A stretch of 64,000 bases of DNA from Hemerocallis citrina (GCA_017893485.1 CM030368.1:114241720-114305719); one strand, 5' to 3'. Positions 33,640 to 45,332 are shown, counted from the stretch's first letter. A program made the numbers and translations. The notes: generated by a model from the sequence alone, not told the origin.

Positions 33640-34080
33640 TAACATATGACAGGTAACAGGTAACAGGCAATCAAGTAAACATGTAACAGGTGTCAAGTAG
33701 CAAGTACAGGTAATCATGTATCAGGTAAGCATGTAACAGGTAAGCATGTTATGTCAAGTCTTGTATTTATTTCTATCTAGGTAGTACTTCATGGGTCCCA
33801 TCCATTTACCACATGGTTGCTACATTCAAACAAATTACGTTTATATTTCGTAGGGGATTCTATAAGTCAGGTACTCGAGTATTCACAGGATCACAAAACA
33901 TGGTCGGTAAACTTGATCAGTAACTTGGTCGGTAAACATGATCGGTAACAGAAAATTTACTTGGTCGGTAAATTTGATCGGTAACTTGGTCAGTAAACTT
34001 GATCGGTAACAGAAAGTTTACTTAGTCGGTAAACTTGATCGGTAACTTGGTCGGTAAACTTGATCAGTAAACATGTCATA
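33640..34080 (-). repeat. Minisatellites in LTR B3
   Basis: 33640-33755: units like 'gtaacaggtaagcat'. 33899-34075: about ten alternating 'cttggtcggtaaa' and 'cttgatcggtaac' units. The same slot in LTR B4 holds 'acttgatacttgac' repeats (58750-59260). Confidence 0.8.
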
Positions 34081-35859
34081 CGAGAAACACGAGTCCCCTT
34101 CCGAGTACAGGCTCCTATATTGTCCACTACTAGATCTTTCCCTTAACCTCGACTTGGTTATTTGTTATCATTATCAAATAGGTGTGTACGTGTCACATAA
34201 CAGGGAAAGAATAACATGGCATGAACAAGTAACATGTTCAGATTGAAAGATAAATATGCACAGATGAAAGACAACTCATAAAAGAATAGAACAACGAAAA
34301 TTCTAGTTCCGGACAGCAAGACAGTTGTGCTAAATCTGGAATTCCCGTTGCTATAAATGTGCAAACCTGGATCCATCAGAAAATCTGGAAAATAGACTCT
34401 CGGATGAATCCAGCAAATATATATAAGTCATACAGTATTTCACAACAACAGGACTCAAAACAGGATTGTATACGGAAAACGTGTTCAGTCAGAAATCAGA
34501 AGTTTGTATTCAAGAATAGGAAAACAGCATCAAAACTTACTAATTAAATCCACGAAAAATTGGGGATATTTCCTAGTATGTTTAGTATTAGAAAATAAAG
34601 TTTCATAATTTTCCAACATAGATGAATAGTTAATTAAAATCAGAAAGCAGCAAGTTACAGTAGTTTTGTAAATTTGGAATCATAAACACAGTAGTACTAA
34701 AACAGTAAAATCTCACAAAAGATAAATCAAAATCTAGATCCGTCAAAAGGGTGAGAAAATAGATACAGTAGGCTATAGTTCATATTCACAGAGTTTTTAT
34801 AGAAAGCAAATAGAATCGGGTTGAAATTATATTTCTTTACTGAAAAGAATAAAAATTCTGCAAGTATAGTAGCTGTTTGTAAGCCTAGAATAGTTCATAA
34901 AATTCATCAATTAAATTCACAAAAATTAGGGGTTAATCTCAATCAAGTCTAGTTGTAACCAGCAAAATATTAGATCAAAATATTATCTTTAACATCAGTA
35001 GAAAAATAATTTACCCTACAGAATTCGTATAAAACTGGATCTGGAACTTTAAACACATCTGTACGTATCTTTAACATCAGTAGAAAAATAATTTATCCTA
35101 CAGAATTCATATAAAATTGGATCTGAAATTTTAAACACATCTGTAGTATAATAGTCATAACTTGCAACTCATAAATCGAAACTGAGATTGTCAGAAATTC
35201 TGAAAAGTAGATAGAAATCTCTATAATTCATATTCACAAATAATTTTCATATACTGACCTTAATAGGGTCTAAAATACTAATAACAAATGGGGTACGACA
35301 AAAAATAGAAATATTCTTCATGCCCAAAATCAACTAGTTCGCATGAAACTCATCCAAATCATAACCAAACATGAAATATAGTGTACTAGATGTCCAAGCA
35401 ACATGGTATAAGTTATTTAGCAAGTCTACAACAAGTTATTCTACAACGAACACATCATGCATACAAGATCATACAACAAGTCATGAATCACGAACAACAT
35501 GCATGTATACAATAAGAAGTGGTCATCCGTAAGTAATTTCATGTCATGTGTATAATGAGGCAACTACAGGACAACTATACTATACTACAAGATATAATAG
35601 AGGTTTTGTACAAGAATTATCTCTAGAACACAACTATACTATATGCAGTATTTAGTACTTATATTACACACAAAAAAGAGTACAACTTACTTGCCTGAGA
35701 GACAACGACGGGAACAGAGCAAAAGCAAGAACAAGAATAACGGGAACGGATTTTCGGGCAACGAACTCAACGAACGACCACAAACCACGAACCACGAACC
35801 ACAACGAACACACACGATCTCATGAACAACAAACACAACCTCGAATCACGCATACACAC

Positions 35860-36600
35860 TCAACACCTAGAGAGCAAGTGGAAGAGAAGGAAAGAGTCGG
35901 GCTGCGGCAGATGACGGCGGTGGGTGAACGGAGGACAGCACATGTCGCTGCTGTCCCGGTGCTGCTTTCAGTCGAGGATAGCTCGGGGAAACGCATCCAA
36001 GAGAGCTTCTGGCGGAGAACGGGAGAGGCAGCACAGGGGTGTGTTGTCTGCAGCATCGCGACAAGGAAGAGGACGCAGGGAGCGTCGGAGAGTCGCAGCA
36101 GGGGTTGGCGATGGCTGTAGGAGGGTGGAGAGGAGCACAAGGCCGACAAGGGAAGGAGGTAGGAGTGCTAGGGGCTACCGAAGGAGACGGGGCTGGCGAC
36201 TGCTATTGGCTTTGGAAGTGAACAACCGATGGTCGTGCTGTGGGGAAGCGACAGGAGGTCGCGACTGGCTGGAGGGTAGCGCGATGGGGGTCTGCTGTCG
36301 CACTGTAGAAGGCACGTCGGGGTGCCGCACGAGGCTGCTGCGTAGCAAGGAGGCATAGAGGAGACATGGGTCGGGGTGCAAGGCGGTGCTCTGGCTATTG
36401 CTACTGTCGTCGGAAGGGAACGACGCACAGGGGAGGCGTGACAGGAGGAGGATCACCGGCAGGGGAGCACTGGCGACGAGGAGCGCGGGCGACACAGGGG
36501 ACAGGGAGAACGGGAGAGAGAGGACGATGGGTTGAGGGAGAAGGGGATGGCAGGAGGTAGGGTTTACAGGGGGTAGGGTATATATAGCGGTAGATCATGG
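35860..36600 (-). other. GC-rich leader segment of LTR B3
   Basis: A sharp rise in GC next to the minus-strand TATA (36587-36580). Long overlapping open frames on both strands reflect composition, not a gene. B1 (18460-19010), B2 (21380-21720) and B4 (56440-56960) have equivalents at the same place. Confidence 0.5.
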
Positions 36601-36778
36601 AATAGGGTAGGGGGTTTTCAATAGTGGCGGCTGAGTAGGTTTGCACAGGGGGTTAGTGTAATATCCTGAATTTTCATTTATGAGAATTATTATTTTGAAT
36701 TATTAATTTGTACGTATTGTGCACGTGCAATCTTGCGGTATAAAATTTTATAATTATTTTCATTTCATAGACAAATGA

Positions 36779-36779
36779 G

Positions 36780-36815
<36 letters not shown>

Positions 36816-36836
36816 CATATGTATATATATATATAT
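36779..36836. repeat. (TA)n tract in the TK1 5' LTR
   Basis: Interrupted TA repeat. The 3' LTR has a purer tract at the same place (45335-45388). Confidence 0.9.
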
Positions 36837-37251
36837 TCCTTTTATTATTTTTACCCAAAGCCTATTTTTTAACAAACATAAGTATTCTTTTATTTTGAGC
36901 CCAACTAAATTTATTTTAAATGTAAGCTATTTTGGCCCATTAAATAAAAGCCCATGAGTTTATTCTCTTTTTTATTACAACTTGTAGTGTAGACAATTTT
37001 TATAGATTTTTTATAAAAAATAAAATGTACAACTTTTAAAATAGGGGACTATGAGAACACATGCATCACACGTGCATGTGTTTGTGCACCTTTTTGCATG
37101 GCCGGATATGGACTAGGATGGAAAAGAGAGTGGAGTTTGTGGGAGGTAGTTTTTGTGATCATGGTTGGTTACTACAACTTCTCCTTGAATCCTAGCCTTT
37201 GTTTCTTAACTCCTAGATCAATCCTAGCCTTCTATTTGTCCCAAAATTTTG

Positions 37252-37259
37252 TATAAATA
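37252..37259 (+). promoter_or_regulatory. TATA box of the TK1 5' LTR
   Basis: TTTTGTATAAATACCCCCC, 596 bp into the LTR. The 3' LTR has TAGAAATA instead (45804-45811). Confidence 0.65.
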
Positions 37260-38185
37260 CCCCCCCTTCCCCCTAGCCTAGATATTCTTGCACTCTTCAT
37301 TTTCCAAACCTATAGTGAAAGAATACAATTATTAGTAGTAGATTATTAGTAGGAAGTGAGAATAAAAGATTAAGAGTTTGAGTGTGTGTGCTAGAAGCAA
37401 GGAGGCCGGCTACATCACTTGGGAGCTTTCGGTTTGCACATCAAGCAAGGAGGAGACGCACTCGTGTGGGCAAGCTCAATCTAGGAGGAGAAGTGCTTTT
37501 CGTTTAGGAGTTGTTGTGTGATTTTCTCTCCAAAATAAGGTGGGCGGTTTTCTATATTTCTAATTTAGATGTCATGCTAGGAGTGATTGAAGTAATGATG
37601 CATGAAAGTAACTAACAAGAGTACACTTAATTGGAAAAAGGACTTGCTAGTTGATGAGATTAATGCTTGATAGATTGTATGTTAAATTGTCATGAATGTT
37701 AATTTTGTGTGCAAATTGCTTGTAGTTATGGAAATATTGAATTGGGATTGTTGATAATGTCAAAATTGAGTACAAAATGCTAGTAGATGAAATTATTGTT
37801 TTATGTGCTAAATGGACTATCGTGATATTGTTTCAAATGAATAAAATTATCCTATGTATTTGGATTTATGAAAGAGGGAAAATCAGGGAATTATATTTAT
37901 AATGTGAATTTTTTTTACCAATTTGTATTTGAGAAATGTCAAATTTGAACTAAGGAGAGAGTAGTATGCAATTTAAATTATTGTATGAGAAATGTGTATT
38001 AAATTACTGAAAAAATTATTTTAAAAATACTAAAGTGTTAATTTAAGTTAAAATATACGTTCTAGAAATTTATATGGTTTTTGGTGCAAGCAAAACAAAG
38101 ATAAGAGCTTGTGAACATCGAAACATTTTAATAAAACATAGACTTGAGTTAAATAAAATTCAAGTTGTATTTGTGACAACTTGAG

Positions 38186-38282
38186 CCTATAGCTCAAGTG
38201 GTCGGTTGGCCTCTCCGGCGCTACTGTAGCGCGGGTGTGTGGCTCTGTGGTTGCTGGTTCGATACCTGTGTCCACCCTTCTT
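38186..38282 (+). ncRNA. tRNA-like Pol III promoter segment 1 in the TK1 LTR
   Basis: A-box-like TAGCTCAAGTGG (38190-38201) and a perfect B box GGTTCGATACC (38256-38266). The gap is longer than in ordinary tRNAs and contains the hairpin GCGCTAC-T-GTAGCGC. Reads like a tRNA-derived SINE head rather than a functional tRNA gene. The copy in the 3' LTR is at about 46706-46802. Confidence 0.5.
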
Positions 38283-38351
38283 TTTGTGTGCGTTTTAAAA
38301 ATACCGAACATCGAACAGAGAGTATAAAAGCTCTGTCTCCCTATTCATATC

Positions 38352-38427
38352 GCTGAGCACCTTCGGCCTAGTGGCTAGCGGGTGCGGTTGTCTTCTCTGA
38401 GGTTGCGGGTTCGATTCTGGTGTTAGC
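38352..38427 (+). ncRNA. tRNA-like segment 2 in the TK1 LTR
   Basis: 76 nt from GCTGAGC to GTTAGC, with A box CGGCCTAGTGG (38364-38374) and B box GGTTCGATTCT (38408-38418) at tRNA-like spacing. The acceptor ends pair only partly and no CCA or clear anticodon arm is evident, so it is called tRNA-like. Confidence 0.5.
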
Positions 38428-39454
38428 TACAAATTTTATATTTTTTAAAATTGATTTTGGGAGTTTTCTTGATGTATAAAAAATCCGAAAAAAATATCGT
38501 AATTATTCTAAAATCATATACAACTTGTGAAAATAAATTAGAAGTTATTGGAATGAAATAAAGTGTGTTTTGAGGTAAAGTTGTATTCGAAACTATGGTT
38601 TCTTGCCGTATAATTTCATAAAAATGTCTGTTTTCACGAGGTGATTAAGATAAGTATTAAGAAAAGAAAATTGATGGAAAGAAAATATAAATGTGAATTT
38701 TATATGAGTCATTATTGCTAAAGAGTAGCGTGACAATGGTGATATTACGAATATTTACTTTAACTAGATGTTTTCGTAAGATGATTTTTTTGTAGATATA
38801 AATATTGGTTATGAAATGCATGATGTATAATTGAACTCCATGTATGATAATTGATTCATGAAAAGGGTGGCAATCATGTAACTGAAAAAGAGAAATGTTC
38901 TTGAGTATGACAACTCAGATATGTAAATTTGTGAATTGAAATTGAAAATTAGGGTGTAGCCAAAACTCACACCGACAAGTGAATGTGATGAGATATGATT
39001 ATTGAAATTGAAAAGACCAAGTTTGGGTCATTGTGAAGTGAAAGAAATAAGACCGGTATTAGTGAGAGGGCTGACTCTAAGAGATTGATTTTTTTTCATG
39101 ATTTCATTAAATTAAGAATTAGTACATAGTAAAGAGGTGATGAAAGTGAGAGAAAAACACAAGTATGAGGGCCTTGAGTCTACAATGTAGGTGTGATTCA
39201 CAGTTTGTTTTCACGATGCGTTGTGACATGATGTGAGCACTACTCCGAAATTATCAGAATCTTGGCGATGCTTGTGGGGTGTTTGGTGACTGCGAGAGGA
39301 TCGTGTGCCTTAAAGGAGGCTGAATTGTCTATATAGGTTATCTTCACGATGCATCGTGACATGACTTGGGATTCCCCTCCAGTTTTTCTGTACATGAGCT
39401 CGTACTCATAGGACATCTAGGATACTTACCGTAGTTACAGTAGTAGATTAAGTC

Positions 39455-39740
39455 ATGACGAGGGATTGAACCCTACAAGATGAAGAACGATTAAGAGGTT
39501 TGCCCTCGGACCTATGTAGTATGGGATGCATAGAATCCGAACAAGTGCGCATTAGTGTCATATAATATAAATAACTGCATTAAGGACTAAGTGCACAATC
39601 ACAACACGACTTCAATAGGATATTCCCCGTAGTTTGATATGTGAACAAATTTGTGTTTGTTAAATATGAAAAATCAATTATACTATTTTCGGCATAGAGA
39701 AATGGCCGTGTATAGTATTCGTCGGTTGAATAAACTGACG
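39455..39740 (+). promoter_or_regulatory. Shared LTR 3' module in the TK1 5' LTR
   Basis: 'gagggattgaaccctaca' phrase, core ATGTAGTATGGGATGCAT (39514-39531), and hairpin GTCGGTTGAATAAACTGACG (39721-39740) 190 bp later. The core is identical, base for base, to that in the dissimilar LTR A1. Confidence 0.6.
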
Positions 39741-39999
39741 TACCCACAGTTTTGTATGCAGGATAAATGGCATGATAAAGATTAAAGAAGAACTGATGCT
39801 TAGAGATTATTCAAATGTTGTTGTACTTTCATTTATGTAAATGTCATAATTTTGCTTCCGCTGTAAAGTGTAAAGATTTCTTGTAACTCTGATGTAAAGT
39901 GAAAAGTTTTAAATTCCTTGTAAAATTATACGAAAGAAGTGTAAAGATCCTGTGAAATCTCGAATTTAGTTGTATTTTGGAATTCGGGATGTTACATAG

Positions 40000-40013
40000 T
40001 GGTATCAGAGCCA
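40000..40013 (+). other. Primer binding site of TK1
   Basis: TGGTATCAGAGCCA three bases after the 5' LTR end (39996). Matches the 3' end of plant initiator-Met tRNA. Confidence 0.93.
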
Positions 40014-40152
40014 CGCTTCACAATAGTACAAATTTATAAGGAATGACACCCTAGAAGTGGACATTAGAGTGTGTGTTAAGTCTAGAGATTTAAATGTAAG
40101 TCACTTATATTTTTGTTGCTCTATGATTTATGCTTCTTCCCCTTTTTCTAAG

Positions 40153-40575
40153 ATGGCTGATCACTTCGATCCTGCTGGAGATGACAATTGGCATATCATA
40201 GAGGAAGACTCCTTTCCTGGACAAGCAAATTTCGAGGAAGAGTACTACCCAGGGCAAGCAGACACCGATGGAGAGGAATGGCCTGAATTCCGAGAGATCA
40301 CTCCACCTCCGGACTCATTTGATGACTCTTCTGACGAAGAAGAAGAACTAGTTCCGAGTAGTCTTGTGATGTCTCTTCAGAGGCTGGCAGAAACTTTGCA
40401 GTAGAGTGTCGGACTATTGGAGGCTCAGGAGGCGAAGCGCAAGGATGATTTTGCAGTTCTCAGTCATCGTGTATGCGAACTCGAGAAGAGGAAAAACATG
40501 ACCGATGTACTGAAGGAAGAAGTTGAAGAACTGCGGGGAGAGCTTCGTGAAGCCAAGAGGAACCGTAGGAGTTAG
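40153..40575 (+). pseudogene. Extra ORF upstream of gag: acidic N-terminus and coiled coil
   Basis: An ATG at 40153 gives a very acidic start (MADHFDPAGDDNWHIIEED) with two similar [FY]PGQA boxes and a DDSSDEEEE run. A heptad-rich coiled coil follows (LLEAQEAKRKDDFAVL, LEKRKNM, EEVEELRGELREAKR) to a stop at 40573-40575. One in-frame TAG (40402) splits it; the frame is otherwise kept. It lies between the primer site and gag, about 145 bp before the gag ATG. I do not recognise it as a standard Tekay protein. An assembly or RNA-handling accessory is one guess; a plain gag leader ORF is another. Confidence 0.55.
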
Positions 40576-40721
40576 ACCGTTGTATCATCCACTGCTTTCA
40601 TTTTGATGTCAGAAATGTTTTAAATTCGAATGTATAAAGTTTGAAATTCAATGAAATGGAAATGTTGACTTAAAAGTTCATGTTTTATACATCGAATTTA
40701 ATTGATCTTTTGTATCAGAAC

Positions 40722-41712
40722 ATGGCTGGACGAAGAGCAAGATCTGGCGAAGGTCTGGACTTGGAAACAGAGCTAGCGAGGGTCTATTAGACACTCAATG
40801 CCGTTGCCATGAATCAGAATCAGGGAAGGGTGCCTGTGAATCTGGTACCCGAAGCAATCAAACTCATGGAATTATTTAAACGAATGAAACTACCGTTGTT
40901 TGAGGGGAAGTCAGACCCTGACATGGCTGACAACTGGATCCGGCAGGTTGAGACTATCTTCGAAGTCTTGGAGACCCCGGAGGGCAGCAAGGTGAAGTTG
41001 GCGACTCTGCAATTCGAGAAAGATGCGGCTGTGTGGTGGTAGTCGATGAAGCGGACGATGGGAGGCTTGGTTCTTGGCTGGGAGGAAATTTTGGAGGAAT
41101 TCCGCAGTCATTACTTTCTTTCAGACGTCCAGGAGAAGAAGGCCATGGAGTTTCTATCGCTGCAACAAGGTGGCATGTCAGTTAGGGAGTATGAGACCAA
41201 ATTTACTCAACTCTCAAGGTATGCTCCTGAATTGGTGATGGATGAGGCAAAGAAGGCTCGTAAGTTCGAGCATGGGTTGAGGCCGAGCCTGAGATCCAGG
41301 ATGATACCCCTCGGTATCAGGAGGTTTGACAAGCTGGTCAAACGCGCGGTAGCCATGGAAGAAGACACGAAGCAGTTTCATGTTGTTCAAAATCGAAGGA
41401 ACAACTGGCAGTCTGGGAAGAGGCCCGCAAATTCTGCAAATTTCAAGGGACAACCATCGACACAGAGGTTCAAACCGACAGGGGCGAACGCTATTAGTGT
41501 GGTTGGAGGACCCGGGAATAATTTTGTGAGACCTCCGGCGGTAAATTGCTACAACTGTGGTGAGACGGGACATTACCAATCTCAATGCCCTAAACCATGG
41601 AATGTTAATCACAATGTACCAATGCAGCAGACTGGGAAGAAGCCATACCAGCAAGGATGAGCATTTGCCTTGTCTGAAGCTGATGCTGATGAGGTGGATC
41701 ATGTCATCACTG
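40722..41712 (+). pseudogene. TK1 Gag
   Basis: From ATG at 40722 (MAGRRARSGEG). Retrotransposon gag domain: MKLPLFEGKSDPDMADNWI, VKLATLQFEKDAAVWW, FLSLQQGGMSVREYETKF and LVKRAVAMEEDTKQF. It ends with a CCHC zinc knuckle CYNCGETGHYQSQC. Stops at 40788, 41040 and 41658 break an otherwise continuous frame; each looks like a point change. Gag packages element RNA and forms the particle. The frame ends at 41712 if the following intron is real. Confidence 0.88.
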
Positions 41713-41801
41713 GTACGAGGGCGGATGTTTAGAGGTTTTTGTTGTTTCTTTTTCCCCTTATTTAGTGAACTGTTACGTAATGAGTGTGTATTATGTAACA
41801 G
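41713..41801 (+). other. Probable 89-nt intron between gag and protease
   Basis: Donor CACTG|GTACGAG, T-rich body (GTTTTTGTTGTTTCTTTTTCC), acceptor TATGTAACAG|GAGAAC. Removing it joins DHVITG of Gag to ELYLNGMKAVVLFDTG of the protease in one frame, as in intact relatives where 'ITG' leads straight into the protease. Unspliced, it adds stops and a frame change. Could instead be a small insertion; RNA evidence is needed. Confidence 0.5.
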
Positions 41802-42302
41802 GAGAACTTTATTTGAATGGAATGAAAGCTGTTGTTTTGTTCGATACTGGATCCTCTCATACTTTTGTGTCTCCTAAATTTGCTAAGGTGTTGGGAGTTG
41901 AACCGAAGATTTTTCCAGGCAAGACCTTAGCTGTAGCTACTCCATCAGGGGAGACTTTAACTACTGATCGGTACTATGCAGATTGCGAGATTGTGATTGG
42001 GGACATAATCTTCTGGATTGATCTAATCGAGCTGACTATCTTGGGAGTCGATGTTATCATTGGCATAGATTGGATGTCGGTGTACAGTGCAAGCATTGAG
42101 TGCAAGACCAAGACAGTAACAGTGAAGGATCCAGGTGGACCTGAAGTCACTTTCCAAGGAAAGAAGAAGTGTTCCAGGCTGGTGGCAGCTATCTGCAAGG
42201 AAGAGATTCCTGTGGAAGTGCAAAGGATTCCTGTGGTTTGGGACTATCCGACTGTGTTCCTAGATGATTTTCCCAGGTTACCCCCACAACGTGATGTAGA
42301 TC
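41802..42302 (+). pseudogene. TK1 aspartic protease and linker
   Basis: AVVLFDTGSSHTFVS carries the intact DTG active site. It is followed by ILGVDVIIGIDWMSVYSASIEC, the typical second half. It ends VWDYPTVFLDDFPRLPP, the usual lead into RT. A one-base frameshift at about 42300 separates it from RT. It would cleave the polyprotein. Confidence 0.85.
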
Positions 42303-43215
42303 AGCATCACTATTCAACCGGGAAGTGCACCCATTTCTAAGGCACCGTATAGGATGGCTCCTGTGGAACAGAATGAGGTAAAATGGCAGATTGAGGAACT
42401 ATTAGAGAAAGTCTTTATTCAACCTAGTACGTCACCTTGGGCAGCACTAGTGCTCTTGGTAAAGAAGAAGGATGGACCAATGATGATGTGTATCGATTAC
42501 CGAGAGCTGAATAAGGTCACTGTTCAGAATAAGTATCCTATTCCCCGAATTGATGACTTGTTCGATCGTCTACAAGGAAGCTGCTGTTTTCTCCAAAATA
42601 GATATTCGATTAGGATATCATCAAGTTTGAGTGAAAGCTGAAGATGTGCACAAAAATGCATTTAGAACTCGACATGGGCATTATGAATTCTTAGTTATGC
42701 CATTTGGAGTGATGAATGCACCCGCAATCTTCATGGACATGATGAACAGAATTCTGAGGCCGTTCATTGATTCTTTCGTCATGGTGTTTATCGACGATAT
42801 TCTCGTGTACTCCAAGTCAAAAGAGGAGCACGCCGAGCATCTGGCAGCAGTTTTGAGGAAGCTGGAAGAGCAGGATTTGTATGCCAAGCTGTCCTAGTGC
42901 GATTTCTAAAAATCTGAAGTGGCATTCCTAGTTCACATCCTTTCTAAGGAGGGAGTGGCAACTGACCCTCAGAAGATAGAGTTAGTGAGAGATTGGACAA
43001 GGCCTACTACAGTGAAGGAAGTCAGGAGTTTTCTTGGATTGACTGGATACTATAGGAGATTCATTCAAGGTTATGCTCAGTTAGCTGTGCTGCTCACTGG
43101 TTTGACCAAGAAGAATGTGAACTTCAAGTGGACTGAGCAATGTCAGGCAAGGTTTCAGGAGTTGAAAGAGAAGCTGACTACTACACCTATTTTGGTTTTG
43201 CCTAGAGCAGGTGTT
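42303..43215 (+). pseudogene. TK1 reverse transcriptase
   Basis: [90 protein letters not shown] and the catalytic [16 protein letters not shown] (FxDD form). Then VATDPQKIELVRDW and VRSFLGLTGYYRRFIQGYA. An extra base near 42580 shifts the frame, TGA stands for an Arg codon near 42628, and TAG/TAA replace residues at 42895 and 42907. Confidence 0.92.
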
Positions 43216-43610
43216 GAGTATGATATTTATAGCGATGCTTCACATCGTGGGCTTGGTTGTGTCTTGATGCAAGAAGGAAAAGTGATCACTTATGGGTCTA
43301 GGCAACTATGACCGCATGAGAAGAATTACCCGACTCATGATCTGGAGTTGGCTGCGATTATCTTTGCCTTGAAGCAATGGAGACACTACGTGTACGGTGA
43401 GAAATTGAACATGTACACGGACCACAAGAGTTTGAAGTACATATACCAGCAGAAGGATGTAAATTTGAGGAAATGGAGATGGTTGGAAGTGCTTGAGGAC
43501 ATGCAACCTGAGATCAAGTATCATCTTGGAAAAGCTAATGTTGTTGCTGATGCACTTAGCCGCAAGAGCAGTTTATCCAGTTTGATTACAACTCGAAGCA
43601 TCTGGTGGAA
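43216..43610 (+). pseudogene. TK1 RNase H
   Basis: YDIYSDASHRGLGCVLMQ (Asp), HDLELAAIIFALKQWRHYVYG (Glu), YTDHKSLKYIYQQKDVNLR (Asp) and LGKANVVADALSR. All catalytic acids are visible. One TGA at 43309 replaces a codon before PHEKNYPTHDLEL. Confidence 0.9.
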
Positions 43611-45114
43611 GAATTGGATCGAGCCGGTATTGAAGTTGTCTTGTAAGGATTGGGAGCATCCTTAGCTCAGTTAAGGCTTCAGTCTACATTGAAGGGAAGG
43701 ATTATTGCAAGTCAGGAGGTTGATGTTGATATCTTGGAGATGAATGAGTAGGTTGGTGCTGGCAGGTTGCCCGGATTTCAAATCAGGGGTGGAGTGCTGT
43801 GGTTCGGAGATAGACTGTGTGTTCCGGATCAGTCGGACCTGAAAGAGAGTATTCTTCAGAAGGCGCATACTACTCTTTTGTCGGTACATCATTGGAGTAT
43901 TAAGATGTACAAAGACATCAAACAGCATTTCTGGTGGTCAGGTTTGAAGCGGGATGTGGCTGAATTTGTGGCGAAGTGTGAGATTTGTCAGCTAGTCAAA
44001 GCCGAGAATCAGAGACCCGGGAGGTCTATTACAGCCGTTACCTATTCCGAAATGGAAGTAGGATAACATCAGTATGGATTTCATCACGGGGTTGCCCAAG
44101 AGTCCTAAAGGCAATGACGCGATTTGGGTTATAGTCGATCGATTAACCAAGTCCACTCACTTCTTGGAGATGAAACTCACTGCTTCGATGGACAAGTTAG
44201 CTGAATTGTATGTTGGCGAGATCGTCAGGCTCCATGGTGTTCTATCAACTATTGTGTCAGATCGAGATGCGCGGTTTACTTCGCATTTCCGGAGGAGTCT
44301 TCAGACAGCTTTGGGTACCAAGACGGATTTCAGCACTATTTTTCATCGGCAAACCGATGGGCAGACCTAGAGAGTCAACCGTATTCTTGAGGATATGCTT
44401 CGGTGTTATATACTTGACTTTGGAGGCAGTTGGGAAAGGCATCTAGCTTTGGTAGAGTTTGCCTACAACAACAGTTCTCAGGCTAGTATTGGGATGGCAC
44501 CGTATAAAGGTTTGTATGGCAGGAAGTGCAGAACGCCTGTTTGTTGGTTTGAAGTTGGGGAGTGTCAGTTGTTTGGGCTTGAGCTTGTGCAGCAAACCTC
44601 TGAAAAGATTGATCTGATCAGGAAGAGGTTGGTAGAGGCTCAGAGCAGGCAGAAGAGCTATGCAGACAACCGGAGAAGGGACCTTGAGTTTGAGGAAGGT
44701 GACTTCGTCTTTCTGAAAGTATCGCCTAGTAAAGGTGTGATTCGATTTGGCAAAGGCGGGAAGTTAGCCCCGAGGTTTATAGGCCCATATAAGATATTAA
44801 AAAAGATCGGGAAAACTGCTTACCGGCTTGAGTTACCGGAAGAGTTATCTCAAGTACACAATGTCTTTCATGTGTCTATGCTAAGAGGTTATATTCTAGA
44901 TCCGAGTCATCATTTGCTTGAAGTGCCGGAAGGTTTGCAATTGGATCTCAATTACATCGAGTCTCCTGTCGAGATTGTTGATCGTCGAGAGAAAGTCTTG
45001 AGGAATAAGACGATACCGATGGTCAAGGCAGTCTGGAGAAACCATTTGGTTGAAGAGGCTACTTGGGAGTCTGAGGAGAGGATGTTGAGGGATTATCCTG
45101 AGATTTTTGCTTGA
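43611..45114 (+). pseudogene. TK1 integrase with chromodomain-like C-terminus
   Basis: Zinc region HHWSIKMYKDIKQHFWWSG and CEICQ. Core [14 protein letters not shown] (first Asp), [12 protein letters not shown] (second Asp), [29 protein letters not shown]. The stop at 44368-44370 stands at the catalytic Glu codon. Then WERHLALVEFAYNN, GKLAPRFIGPYKILKKIG and a C-terminus with VEIVDRREKVLRNKTIPMVK and TWESEERMLRDYPEIF, which is chromodomain-like and marks chromoviruses. Frameshifts near 43600 and 44020. TGA end at 45112. Confidence 0.92.
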
Positions 45115-45196
45115 TTAGTATTTTGTCTCTTTCTTTTGCTTGTTGTGAGTGTTTTGTTTCTCACTCTTGACTGTAGTTCCGGGGACGGAACTATTC

Positions 45197-45209
45197 TAAG
45201 GAGAGAGTG
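45197..45209 (+). other. Polypurine tract of TK1
   Basis: TAAGGAGAGAGTG just before the 3' LTR (45211), preceded by CCGGGGACGGAAC. The context is standard for this clade. Confidence 0.85.
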
Positions 45210-45332
45210 TTGTAATACCCTGAATTTTTATTTATGAGAATTATTATTTTGTATTATTAATTTGTACGCATTGTGCACGTGCAATCTTATGGTATAAAAT
45301 TTTATAATTATTTTCATTTCATAGACAAATGA

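Larger units (their letters stand above)
36657..39996 (+). repeat. 5' LTR of TK1
   Basis: 3340 bp, TGTAATATCC...GGGATGTTACA. Contains a (TA)n tract, an intact TATAAATA (37252), two tRNA-like segments (38186-38427), the shared core and hairpin (39514, 39721), and AAAAGTTTTAAATTCC at 39902. Confidence 0.95.

Noticed and set aside
35820..36560. Several overlapping 60-144-codon frames, possible host exon
   Set aside because: Frames are open on both strands because of GC-rich composition. The region is the leader of LTR B3 and differs in the other B LTRs.
38048..38311. Minus-strand 87-codon frame (VDTGIEPATTEPHT), repeated at 46568-46831
   Set aside because: It is the antisense of the tRNA-like segment and appears in both LTRs only because the LTRs are duplicates.
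38352..38427. A functional tRNA gene
   Set aside because: The B box is good, but acceptor pairing is poor and no anticodon arm is convincing; the copy in the other LTR has lost its A box.
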